This document shows, piece by piece, positions 7,618-14,036 of a DNA stretch of 14,036 nucleotides. The stretch's first letter is position 1; each line of letters opens with the position of its first letter. A program made the position numbers and the translations under genes. The notes under the pieces were generated by a model. It was not told the DNA's origin. It ran no database searches and was given only the letters and a program-made list of their open reading frames with translations. Source of the DNA: DATKMG01 sp035541995 (GTDB lineage: Bacteria > Acidobacteriota > Terriglobia > Versatilivoradales > Versatilivoraceae); the NCBI GenBank assembly GCA_035541995.1, contig DATKMG010000457.1, positions 1 to 14,036 on the forward strand, written 5' to 3'.

Positions 7618-7672
7618 GAGATAACTAGAAAAATCAAGAAACATAGGTTAAGAGATGGAGTTAGTGGACACG

Positions 7673-7696
7673 GTGGAAGCGTGGAAGCGTGGAAGC
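7673..7696 (+). repeat. Octamer tandem repeat, three copies
   Basis: Three perfect copies of GTGGAAGC stand head to tail, ending 8 nt before the -35 of the PASTA-gene promoter. Such a repeat can gain or lose units by replication slippage, which would shift anything upstream relative to the promoter. No function is shown. Confidence 0.85.
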
Positions 7697-7704
7697 AGGA
7701 TGGC

Positions 7705-7733
7705 TTGCTGGCTCAAGTCCCCTGTGGTAGAAT
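7705..7733 (+). promoter_or_regulatory. Extended -10 promoter of the PASTA gene
   Basis: TTGCTG (7705-7710) and TAGAAT (7728-7733) are 17 nt apart. TGG directly before the -10 (7725-7727) makes an extended TGn motif. Transcription would start near 7740, giving a leader of about 33 nt to the TTG start at 7773. Confidence 0.65.
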
Positions 7734-7772
7734 TGCCGCGCATTTTAGTTTCTTCCGGAGCGACGAGATCCA

Positions 7773-8495
7773 TTGCAGAGAAGAATACTGAGTTTCCTTC
7801 GAACGCTCTTCCTGGTTTCCATCCTCGGTACAGCAGGGTTTCTAAGTTGTTTGACAGCAATGCGATTGGCCATCCGGGGGAACGAGGTCACAGTTCCCAA
7901 TTTGGAGGGACAAACTCTGCAGCAAGCTGCGAGTCAACTCAATGCTGTGGAACTGCGACTCAAAGTAGATGGACGACGGTTTGATAATCAAATCCCTGGC
8001 GATCGAATCATCTCGCAAGTTCCTTCCCCTGATTCCCGACTCAAAAAAAATCGGACTGTTCGAATCGTGGTCAGCTTGGGAGCAAAGCGAGTTCAAGTCC
8101 CCGATCTGCGCGGAGAAAGCCTCCGAGTGAGTCAATTCTCGCTCCTCAAGAAGGGGCTTTCCTTGGGAATGATCGCAGCTGTGAGTTTTGACGGGGTCGA
8201 GAAAGACCACATTATCGCGCAGGATCCCTCTCCTCAAGCCCAATTGGCAGCCAGTCCAACGGTCAATGTGCTGATATCTTCCGGCAGGCGGAATAGGGAG
8301 TACTTAATGCCTGACTTGGCGGGTCGCAATCTCGAAGAAGTGTATAAGGTCATCCAGAACTCGGGAATCACTCTAGGCAAGCTAGACTATCAATCGACCC
8401 CGGGTCTTGTGCGGGGAACAATCCTTAAGCAGGTCCCGACTGCTGGACAGAAGTTGGTGGAAGGAAGTGCTATTGATCTGGAGGTTTCAAAATAG
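7773..8495 (+). CDS. Membrane-anchored protein with three PASTA domains
   Basis: The 240 residues consist of a short basic N-terminus (MQRR), one membrane helix (about 8-33) and three PASTA repeats outside the membrane: about 38-104 (VPNLEGQTLQQA), 105-171 (VPDLRGESLRVS) and 176-240 (MPDLAGRNLEEV). Each ends with the expected QVPSP, QDPSP or QVPTAG turn plus a closing beta strand. PASTA domains bind muropeptides or act as spacers in Ser/Thr kinases and penicillin-binding proteins. Here neither a kinase nor a transpeptidase domain is attached. The start is TTG 7773, with GGAG at 7757-7760 (12 nt) as a distant ribosome site. The next ATG (Met30) would delete the membrane anchor. Solo PASTA proteins beside fmt/rsmB occur in some deltaproteobacteria and Acidobacteriota as I recall. 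The role is unknown, and cell-wall sensing is only a guess. Confidence 0.88.
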   Translation: MQRRILSFLRTLFLVSILGTAGFLSCLTAMRLAIRGNEVTVPNLEGQTLQQAASQLNAVELRLKVDGRRFDNQIPGDRIISQVPSPDSRLKKNRTVRIVVSLGAKRVQVPDLRGESLRVSQFSLLKKGLSLGMIAAVSFDGVEKDHIIAQDPSPQAQLAASPTVNVLISSGRRNREYLMPDLAGRNLEEVYKVIQNSGITLGKLDYQSTPGLVRGTILKQVPTAGQKLVEGSAIDLEVSK

Positions 8496-8542
8496 TAGAC
8501 AACCCCTGAACGGACGATAGTGCATCTGATTAAGAAAACATC

Positions 8543-8585
8543 CTACGCAATTTATCGTACCACTGAGCGTAGTTTCAGTTAGAAT
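8543..8585 (+). promoter_or_regulatory. Inverted repeat and possible -10 before the BamD gene
   Basis: The 266-nt gap 8496-8761 holds CTACGC (8543-8548) and its exact complement GCGTAG (8567-8572), 18 nt apart, followed by TAGAAT (8580-8585). The latter equals the -10 of the PASTA promoter, but no good -35 precedes it. The repeat could be an operator or a weak terminator (only TTTCAGTT follows). The rest of the gap shows nothing clear. An open frame from ATG 8612 continues into the BamD gene but looks non-coding. Confidence 0.3.
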
Positions 8586-8761
8586 AGAGTGGGAAGGATG
8601 GGTGAAGTTTCATGAGTTTTGGATGCTCGGCGCGACTGCTTGACCAACGCGGCACAGAGCGACCAATTTCACCTCCCGTTTCTCATTCGGCCCTGAATCC
8701 GAATTTCCACCAATTGTATTCTCAACGGAACCTGTCGAGCTTTGGCCCGTTGGAGGGTTTG

Positions 8762-10114
8762 ATGAAGAAATCCATGGGATTTGTTATTGTTCTTTTTGCT
8801 GTAATCAATTTGTTTGGCTGCTTTGGCCGTGGCAAAAAGGACGAGGTGGTAACTCCAACCGCAACTGCTGAACCTGACAAAGTCCTTTATGAAAAAGGCC
8901 TGAGGGATATGCAGAAAGGGCGGTATGAAGTTGCCCGATTGACTTTGCAGACCCTGTTGAATACTTATCCGGACAGCGATTACAAGGAAAAAGCGAAGCT
9001 AGCTCTCGCTGATTCCTTCTTCAAGCAAGGGGGCACTACCGGCTTCATCCAGGCAGAGGCAGAATACAAAGACTTCATTACATTTTTTCCCACAAGCGAC
9101 GACTCTGACGATGCGCAGATGAAGATCGCAATGACCCATTATCTGCAAATGGAAAAGCCTGACCGGGATCGTACCCAGGCCTTGGCAGCTGAACGGGAAT
9201 TCAAGAACCTCATTGACCAGTATCCTGATAGCCCTCTAAAAGATGAAGCAGCGCAACGACTCCGTGAGGTGCAGGAAGTGCTGGCTGAAGGAGACTTGAG
9301 GGTCGCCCGGCAGTATATCATGAGACGAAACTACCGAGGCGCCTTCCGCCGGGGAGAGACTATAGTCAATTCGTACCCGGATTTTAGCAAACAGGATCAG
9401 GCTTTGTTTGCATTGGCAGAAGCATCTGAGGGCCGGAAAGACATCCCTCGAGCGGCGTACTTCTATGGCAAGATAGTCAGTGACCTGCCAGCTAGTCCGT
9501 TGTCAGATGAATCAAGAAAGAGACTTGAGAGGTTGAACTACCCCATTCCAGACGTGAACCCGGAAGCTCTGGCCCGAGCGCAGGCAGATCAGGACTCGAA
9601 GGAGAAGCGATCCATGCTTGGGAAGGTTTCCAGCCTCTTTAGCAAGAAGCCGGATGTGTCCATGGCACGGAAGGCAAGCCGGCCTCCTATGACTCTGAAT
9701 CCTCAAGTCATCGATATGCAAGCCTCGAGTCAGACAACTCAGCCCCCCTCACCTCCCCCACCGGCTCAGGGAAGTGAAGCAAGCGCAGAAATGGGGGTTC
9801 AGATTGTCAAGCGCTCCTCAAACCCTCCTGCCAATGCCCAGCCCGCCAGTGGCACTCCCTCACGTGAAGAAATCGAGAAGCAGTACGAACGAATCAGGCT
9901 GGCGGCCAGCAAAATCAAGCCTGGATCAAGAGTTGTGTTCGCTCAGGTAGACGCTGGTCACAGTACTATCTCATTCTGGATCGAGGACTCTGCAGGGAAG
10001 GCTCTTTCTCAGAAGTCGAGTGAATTTCCAGTTGAGGAGATCGGGAACAAATCCGAAAAGGACTTGGAGACCCTGATCGAAAACTTGTTAATTAAAAACG
10101 GCGGGACAGCTTAA
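8762..10114 (+). CDS. bamD: BamD-like outer-membrane assembly lipoprotein with C-terminal extension
   Basis: BamD is the TPR-repeat lipoprotein of the BAM complex, which inserts beta-barrel proteins into the outer membrane from the periplasmic side. The product is 450 residues from ATG 8762, which has a strong ribosome site (GGAGG at 8752-8756, 5-nt gap). Residues 1-20 form a lipoprotein signal ending in the lipobox LFGC (Cys20). TPR-type helices follow, at about 40-260: LYEKGLRDMQKGRYEVARLT, then SDYKEKAKLALADSFFKQG, and AEREFKNLIDQYPDSPLKDE. This is typical BamD. Residues about 265-365 are a charged then Pro/Ser/Gln-rich linker, and 366-450 look like a small folded domain (GSRVVFAQVDAGHSTISFWI near 388-407). 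Common BamD proteins are about 240-280 residues, so the last 180 are extra. YbgF/CpoB-like TPR proteins are the alternative, but the N-terminal layout fits BamD better. Confidence 0.78.
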   Translation: MKKSMGFVIVLFAVINLFGCFGRGKKDEVVTPTATAEPDKVLYEKGLRDMQKGRYEVARLTLQTLLNTYPDSDYKEKAKLALADSFFKQGGTTGFIQAEAEYKDFITFFPTSDDSDDAQMKIAMTHYLQMEKPDRDRTQALAAEREFKNLIDQYPDSPLKDEAAQRLREVQEVLAEGDLRVARQYIMRRNYRGAFRRGETIVNSYPDFSKQDQALFALAEASEGRKDIPRAAYFYGKIVSDLPASPLSDESRKRLERLNYPIPDVNPEALARAQADQDSKEKRSMLGKVSSLFSKKPDVSMARKASRPPMTLNPQVIDMQASSQTTQPPSPPPPAQGSEASAEMGVQIVKRSSNPPANAQPASGTPSREEIEKQYERIRLAASKIKPGSRVVFAQVDAGHSTISFWIEDSAGKALSQKSSEFPVEEIGNKSEKDLETLIENLLIKNGGTA

Positions 10115-10156
10115 ACACTGGCTTTGCTTTAACAGGCATCGGTTTGGTTATCAGAA

Positions 10157-10176
10157 GGTTGGCTTGGCTGCCAACC
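10157..10176 (+). terminator. Perfect hairpin between bamD and the receiver gene
   Basis: GGTTGGC (10157-10163) pairs with GCCAACC (10170-10176) around a 6-nt loop. It lies 43 nt after the bamD stop. No run of T follows on either strand, so it is a weak terminator at best and may be an mRNA 3'-end hairpin. The remaining gap (10115-10293) has TTGACT at 10219-10224 as a possible -35, but no matching -10. Confidence 0.35.
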
Positions 10177-10293
10177 AGGATTCAAGCACACTCCAAAAGC
10201 GGGTCCGAGAGTCGCCTTTTGACTAAAGTTTATTCCCGGAAAATCGATTGAAAATACGAGTGTTCTTTGCACCATAGACCGGCAGGAGAGCCA

Positions 10294-11889
10294 ATGGCCA
10301 AGACAATTCTACTTGCAGACGACAGTATTACTATCCAAAAGATTGTCAATTTGACGTTTTCGGGGGAAGGCATCGACGTAGTGACGGTCAGCAACGGTGA
10401 AGCGGCACTCCGCAAAGTCAACGAAATCCATCCGGATGTGATTCTGGCAGACATATTTATGCCGGGCAAGAACGGCTACGAGCTCTGCGAGCATATTAAG
10501 AACTCTCCGGACCTCCGACATATTCCGGTCATTTTACTGGTCGGGGCTTTTGAACCATTTGATGGCAACGAAGCCACCCGAGTCATGGCCGACGGTCACC
10601 TGACCAAGCCGTTTGAAATCAAAGTTCTCATATCAGCAGTGAATTCTCTGATTTCTGCCGCGTCTGCCGTAGAGGGACCAACGGCAGCCAAGGTTGAACC
10701 TGAACTGGCCCCGATAGTACCTGCACCGCCGGCTGAAGCAGTGACGGAGACGACTTCAGCAATTGTGGGAGTTGAGCCTCCCACTGTTGTTGAAGAAAGC
10801 CCTAAGGAAGAGGCCGAGTCTCTCGATCAAGTTGAAACTGAGCCAGGGCCGCTTCCGGTCGCGTTGGAGCAGCCGGCTGAGGTAGAGATGGAGGTAGCAG
10901 CAGGTACTGCAGTGGCGGAGCCTCCGGCGGCGGTTGAAGAGGTCCCCCGCGCAGAGGGAGAGGGCGAGACGGAGCGGAAGACAGCTGATCTTATTCCAGT
11001 GCCGCCCTTGGTTTCTGAACCGGCGGCGATTGAGCCTGAAGTACAAAGTAAGATTGAAACCGCTGCCGAACTCAAGGCGGAAGCAGTTGCACAAGAGGAA
11101 GTGCCGACTGAATTGGAAAAACCTGCACTTGAAGAAGACTTCATTGCAGAGAAGGTACCCTGCGAGACCACAGTTGGGCCTGAAGAAGCCAATCGGGCGG
11201 CACTGGAACCAGAAGGGTCGATCAAAGAACAAATGGAATCTCCTGCTCCGCCTGTGACGTGCGAACCAGAGACGGTCCCGCCTCTGGAGGTCGCCCCCAT
11301 TGAACTGGAAGAAACCGATCCTCTTGGGCTTTATGCGCCCGATTCTGTGTTTGCCCCAGTCTCTCCAGTAATGACAGACTCGGCCTCGATGAGTTCTAGG
11401 AATCTCGTGGTTGATATCTGGGAATCAAAAGATGCATTGGCTCCCAGCAACGACGTGTTGCCCGAGTTGGCTGCTGAGGAAGGTGTCGTGATTGCAGGAA
11501 CTGGGGTCGATAAGGTCACTCCGGTTCCACCCTCTTTAGGACCCGCTCCAGCTAAGGAATTCCTCGTCGGGGCAGGACCCGTTAGGGAAGAACTCGCTGC
11601 TGCAGAGAATGTCGAAGTTGGCGTTCCGGGTATTCCCGTTCAACAAGAGCGGGAAGTTTTTGCAGCATCTTCGCTGGTTTCCACGGAGATTCCAGGTCAG
11701 ACGGCGCGGACTGCACCAAGCGCAGGGTTTGACGACCCCGTTTTAATAGAACGCATTGTCAACAAGGTTGTCGAAAGGCTCAGTAAGGACGCTGTCGAAA
11801 GGATAGCGTGGGAGGTCGTCCCTGATTTGGCGGAGATCATGATCAAGGAGTACGTCCAGGCTCATTTCAGCAGTGGAGAAAATCGTTGA
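10294..11889 (+). CDS. Receiver-domain protein with long acidic/Pro-rich linker and helical tail
   Basis: The product is 531 residues from ATG 10294 (AGGAG at 10284-10288, 5-nt gap). Residues 3-121 form a CheY-like receiver: acidic pair Asp9-Asp10, phospho-acceptor Asp53 in LADIFMP, and Lys105 in TKPF. The usual switch Thr/Ser after strand 4 appears to be Val83 (ILLVGAF). Residues about 122-478 are low complexity, dominated by Glu, Pro, Ala and Val, and probably disordered. The last ~50 residues form an amphipathic helical segment (LIERIVNKVVERLSKDAVER, then IAWEVVPDLAEIMIKEYV). No DNA-binding, kinase or enzymatic output domain is present. Receivers starting ILLADDSITIQK with such a tail occur in myxobacteria and Acidobacteriota as I recall, and some relate to gliding-motility proteins. 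Function here is unknown; protein-protein scaffolding is the best inference. Confidence 0.85.
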   Translation: MAKTILLADDSITIQKIVNLTFSGEGIDVVTVSNGEAALRKVNEIHPDVILADIFMPGKNGYELCEHIKNSPDLRHIPVILLVGAFEPFDGNEATRVMADGHLTKPFEIKVLISAVNSLISAASAVEGPTAAKVEPELAPIVPAPPAEAVTETTSAIVGVEPPTVVEESPKEEAESLDQVETEPGPLPVALEQPAEVEMEVAAGTAVAEPPAAVEEVPRAEGEGETERKTADLIPVPPLVSEPAAIEPEVQSKIETAAELKAEAVAQEEVPTELEKPALEEDFIAEKVPCETTVGPEEANRAALEPEGSIKEQMESPAPPVTCEPETVPPLEVAPIELEETDPLGLYAPDSVFAPVSPVMTDSASMSSRNLVVDIWESKDALAPSNDVLPELAAEEGVVIAGTGVDKVTPVPPSLGPAPAKEFLVGAGPVREELAAAENVEVGVPGIPVQQEREVFAASSLVSTEIPGQTARTAPSAGFDDPVLIERIVNKVVERLSKDAVERIAWEVVPDLAEIMIKEYVQAHFSSGENR

Positions 11890-11968
11890 GCCCCTGAAGT
11901 TCTCTTTGTCTTTCAGTTTCCTGCTTCTCGCTTGTATCTGCCCATTAATGTCACTCTAATCGGTAACG

Positions 11969-11988
11969 CTTGGCCTGATGAGACCAAG
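11969..11988 (+). other. Hairpin downstream of the receiver gene
   Basis: CTTGG (11969-11973) pairs with CCAAG (11984-11988), with an inner C-G pair possible, about 80 nt after the receiver gene's stop. No T-run follows directly; the first T-rich stretch (CACTTTTTG) is 22 nt on and overlaps the next promoter. It may help end the upstream transcript. The first part of the gap (11890-11968) shows only a pyrimidine-rich stretch. Confidence 0.25.
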
Positions 11989-12008
11989 TGAGCATCCCTC
12001 AATTTCCC

Positions 12009-12036
12009 TTCACTTTTTGCCTTGGAACTGTAAAAT
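12009..12036 (+). promoter_or_regulatory. Candidate valS promoter
   Basis: TTCACT (12009-12014) and TAAAAT (12031-12036) are 16 nt apart. The -10 equals that of the def promoter. Transcription would start near 12041-12044, which is the first base of the predicted RNA stem described next, leaving a leader of about 85 nt to the GTG start. Confidence 0.5.
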
Positions 12037-12041
12037 AAAAG

Positions 12042-12107
12042 ATTCGTCGGTAGGTCATACCCTCTCGGGCGGTTTCACCTTGAAGGCGAAGCCCAGTTCG
12101 GACGAAT
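12042..12107 (+). ncRNA. Predicted three-way-junction leader RNA of valS
   Basis: ATTCGTC (12042-12048) is perfectly complementary to GACGAAT (12101-12107), a 7-bp closing stem. Inside it lie a hairpin GGTA-GGTCA-TACC (12049-12061) and an arm closed by GGGC (12067-12070) with GCCC (12091-12094). That arm can also form TTCA (12074-12077) with TGAA (12081-12084). The element begins where transcription should start and ends 19 nt before the valS start. No T-box sequence, terminator or known riboswitch consensus is recognisable. It could be a regulatory or stabilising leader, or chance. Confidence 0.35.
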
Positions 12108-12126
12108 TAATTTCGAGACGCGGACC

Positions 12127-14036
12127 GTGGAGACACAAAAAATACCAGAACTCCCCAAAAGTTACGAGCCGAAATCCATAGAAGGGAAATGGTATCCATT
12201 CTGGGAATTGAACCGGTTCTTCGTAGCTGACGCCCGATCAACGAAGCCTGCCTTCTCGATTGTCATCCCACCCCCCAACGTCACTGGCTCCCTGCATATG
12301 GGGCACATGCTGGTATACACGCTTCATGACATCGTCGTTCGATGGCGAAGAATGCAGGGGTTTAACACGCTCTGGTTGCCCGGGACCGACCACGCCGGTA
12401 TTGGCACGCAATTTGTCGTGGAAAGACAATTGGCAGCGGAAGGAAAGTCCCGCCAGGACCTCGGTCGCGAAGCCTTCGAGAAAAGGGTTTGGGAATGGAA
12501 AGAGCAAAGTGGGAACACGATACTCAAACAGCTGCGGCTGCTCGGCGGTTCGTGCGATTGGACGCGAGAGCGCTTCACGCTGGACGAGGGCCTTTCTCGA
12601 GCCGTCCGGGAAGTATTTGTCCAGCTCTACAACGAGGGCTTGATCTATCGCGGCAAGAGGCTGATAAACTGGTGTGTGCGCTGTCGCACGGCCTTGTCGG
12701 ATCTGGAGGTAAAATCGGAACCAGTCCAGGGAAAGCTCTACTCCGTTCGGTATCCCGTGAAAGGTTCGACTGAATCCGTCACGGTAGCTACCACACGCCC
12801 GGAAACTTTGTTGGGAGATACAGCTGTTGCCTTTAACCCACAGGACCAGCGTTACTTTTCCATGAGGAACGAGACCCTCGTCTTGCCCTTGCTCCATCGG
12901 GAAATTCCGTTAATCGAGGATGAGTTTGTTGATCCGGAATTCGGGACTGGGTTAGTCAAGGTTACTCCAGCTCACGATCCGAATGATTTTGAGATGGGGA
13001 TGCGCCATCATTTGCCGATGATCTCTGTCATCGACGAGGATGGCCGAATGACCAAGGAGGCCGGTCCTTTTCAAGGATTGGACCGCTTTGAGTGTCGCCG
13101 GGAAGTTGTCCGGGAACTCCAGGCCCAAGGACTCCTGGAGAAGGTGGAGGATCATCTGCACAACGTGGGTCACTGTGACCGTTGCAAGACCATTATCGAA
13201 CCCCGAGTTTCCGTTCAGTGGTTCGTGAAGACTAAACCCTTGGCAGAACCCGCGATTGCTGCCGTGGAAGATGGCCGTGTCCGTTTCGTCCCCGATAACT
13301 GGGCCAAAACCTACTTCGAATGGATGCGAAATATCAAAGACTGGTGCATTTCTCGACAGCTTTGGTGGGGACACCGCATCCCAGCCTGGTACTGTGACCA
13401 GTGCGGGGAAGTCATTGTAGCCAGAGAGACTCCTCAAGCTTGTTCTCAGTGTGGGTCTTCCTCCTTGACCCAGGAGACCGACGTATTAGACACCTGGTTC
13501 AGTTCCGGACTTTGGCCATTTTCCACTATGGGATGGCCCGAGTCCACAGAGGACCTCACCGTCTTCTATCCTACTTCTCTCCTGATTACCGCGTTCGATA
13601 TCCTTTTCTTCTGGGTTGCCAGGATGATCATGCTGGGGATGAAGTTTATGGGAGAAGTGCCTTTCCACATTGTTTACATCCACAGCCTCGTCCGGGACGC
13701 CGAGGGGCAGAAGATGAGCAAGTCGAAGGGTAATGTCATAGACCCATTGCAGGTGATGGAAAAGTACGGGACCGATGCAGTCCGATTCACGCTTGCGATC
13801 ATGGCTGCCCCGGGGACTGATATTTCATTGTCCCATGAGAAGATGCTCAGTCATCGCGCGTTTGCGAATAAAATCTGGAATGCCACCCGTTTCGTCCTGA
13901 TGAACCAGGATCATCCCACTCGTCGCGCTTCCGGTAGCGTTTCCATCTCAACGCTACAGCAGGAACTTGTCTCAAGAAGGTCTGAGTTGTCACTGGTCGA
14001 TCGATGGATTCTCTCTCGTTTGGCCAATGTTATAAA
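12127..14036 (+). CDS. valS: Valyl-tRNA synthetase (3' end outside window)
   Basis: This class I synthetase charges tRNA-Val with valine and edits mischarged threonine. The 636 visible codons include PPPNVTGSLHMGHML with the HIGH-type motif HMGH at 57-60, LPGTDHAGI near 84, the editing domain with ATTRPETLLGDTAVAF near 220 and VKVTPAHDPNDFE near 278, WCISRQLWWGHRIPAWYC near 408, a CDQCG...CSQCG zinc-knuckle-like pair in the insert, DVLDTWFSSGLWPFST and KMSKSKGN from 529. The anticodon-binding and coiled-coil C-terminal parts lie beyond the right edge. The start is GTG 12127, giving METQKIPELPKSYEPKSIEGKWY, which aligns with known N-termini. The ribosome site is weak (GAG 9 nt upstream). The frame is open upstream to 12034 but has no better start. 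The gene has its own promoter and a structured leader. Confidence 0.97.
   Translation, partial: METQKIPELPKSYEPKSIEGKWYPFWELNRFFVADARSTKPAFSIVIPPPNVTGSLHMGHMLVYTLHDIVVRWRRMQGFNTLWLPGTDHAGIGTQFVVERQLAAEGKSRQDLGREAFEKRVWEWKEQSGNTILKQLRLLGGSCDWTRERFTLDEGLSRAVREVFVQLYNEGLIYRGKRLINWCVRCRTALSDLEVKSEPVQGKLYSVRYPVKGSTESVTVATTRPETLLGDTAVAFNPQDQRYFSMRNETLVLPLLHREIPLIEDEFVDPEFGTGLVKVTPAHDPNDFEMGMRHHLPMISVIDEDGRMTKEAGPFQGLDRFECRREVVRELQAQGLLEKVEDHLHNVGHCDRCKTIIEPRVSVQWFVKTKPLAEPAIAAVEDGRVRFVPDNWAKTYFEWMRNIKDWCISRQLWWGHRIPAWYCDQCGEVIVARETPQACSQCGSSSLTQETDVLDTWFSSGLWPFSTMGWPESTEDLTVFYPTSLLITAFDILFFWVARMIMLGMKFMGEVPFHIVYIHSLVRDAEGQKMSKSKGNVIDPLQVMEKYGTDAVRFTLAIMAAPGTDISLSHEKMLSHRAFANKIWNATRFVLMNQDHPTRRASGSVSISTLQQELVSRRSELSLVDRWILSRLANVI

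Noticed and set aside
7525..7644. A 40-codon in-frame upstream extension of the amidase
   Set aside because: It covers the palindromic region and the GGAG ribosome site, and the residues show no family features.
7700..7745. A tRNA-like T-arm string (CTCAAGTCC) in the PASTA upstream region
   Set aside because: No acceptor, D or anticodon stems can be formed around it at tRNA spacing.
7846..7850. Lipobox-like FLSC in the PASTA protein N-terminus
   Set aside because: The -3 and -2 positions do not fit a lipobox, and the hydrophobic segment continues past the Cys, so a membrane anchor is more likely.
8612..8761. A 50-codon in-frame upstream extension of the BamD protein
   Set aside because: It would bury the lipoprotein signal peptide, while ATG 8762 has a strong ribosome site and is directly followed by a proper signal and lipobox.
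10756..11300. Two antisense open frames of about 157 residues opposite the receiver-protein linker
   Set aside because: They arise from the biased Glu/Pro/Ala codon composition of the linker; their products are low complexity with no recognisable domain or start signal.
11894..11916. CTGAA...TTCAG as a terminator of the receiver gene
   Set aside because: The stem is short, AT-rich and has an 11-13-nt loop; the following TTTC is too short to be a T-run.
11975..11981. CTGATGA, the start of a hammerhead ribozyme core
   Set aside because: No GAAA segment follows a second stem and no suitable cleavage triplet with a third stem is present; the motif sits in the loop of a simple hairpin.
12041..12126. 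T-box riboswitch for valS
   Set aside because: The leader is too short, has no specifier loop, T-box sequence or terminator/antiterminator pair.
12238..12897. A 219-codon antisense open frame opposite valS
   Set aside because: It lies fully inside the conserved valS catalytic and editing region, has no domain that I recognise, and is best seen as a shadow frame.

Overview
The window reads as chromosomal core-genome DNA from a diderm (Gram-negative type) bacterium. The evidence for an outer membrane is direct: an Mla-type phospholipid transporter (mlaE-mlaF-mlaD) and a BamD-like outer-membrane assembly lipoprotein. The gene mix (a def-fmt-rsmB cluster near a PASTA protein, a receiver protein with a long Glu/Pro/Ala linker, an MlaF with an extra segment after its H-loop) reminds me most of Acidobacteriota or a deltaproteobacterial relative. 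That placement is inference from gene style, not from a marker gene. There is no CRISPR array, transposase, integrase, phage gene, rRNA or tRNA.

Layout. Positions 1-2351 (minus strand) hold a compact operon, mlaE -> mlaF -> mlaD, with mlaD cut by the left edge. A 106-bp divergent spacer separates it from aroC (chorismate synthase, plus strand, 2458-3630). A very good sigma70-like promoter (3649-3677) then drives def-fmt-rsmB (3709-6499), a tight operon for N-terminal formyl-Met handling plus rRNA methylation. Convergent to it is an acetamidase/formamidase-family gene (6523-7524, minus) with a twin-arginine-like N-terminus. Its upstream region, shared with a divergent PASTA gene, holds two palindromes spaced about three helical turns apart, a three-copy octamer repeat and a clear plus-strand promoter. 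Next come the membrane-anchored triple-PASTA protein (7773-8495), a BamD-like lipoprotein with an unusual C-terminal extension (8762-10114), a receiver-domain protein with a linker of about 350 residues and a helical tail (10294-11889), and valS (from GTG 12127, running off the right edge).

Working together. The Mla proteins and BamD serve outer-membrane lipid and protein homeostasis. The def/fmt pair forms a cycle: Fmt formylates initiator Met-tRNA and Def removes the formyl group. rsmB and valS belong to the translation machinery, and aroC to aromatic biosynthesis. The PASTA protein and the receiver protein are probable envelope or regulatory factors of unknown partner.

I found no clear new multi-gene system. 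The most interesting signals are non-coding or architectural: a predicted three-way-junction RNA at the very 5' end of the valS transcript, the paired palindromes before the amidase gene, the BamD extension, and the degenerate-switch receiver protein.
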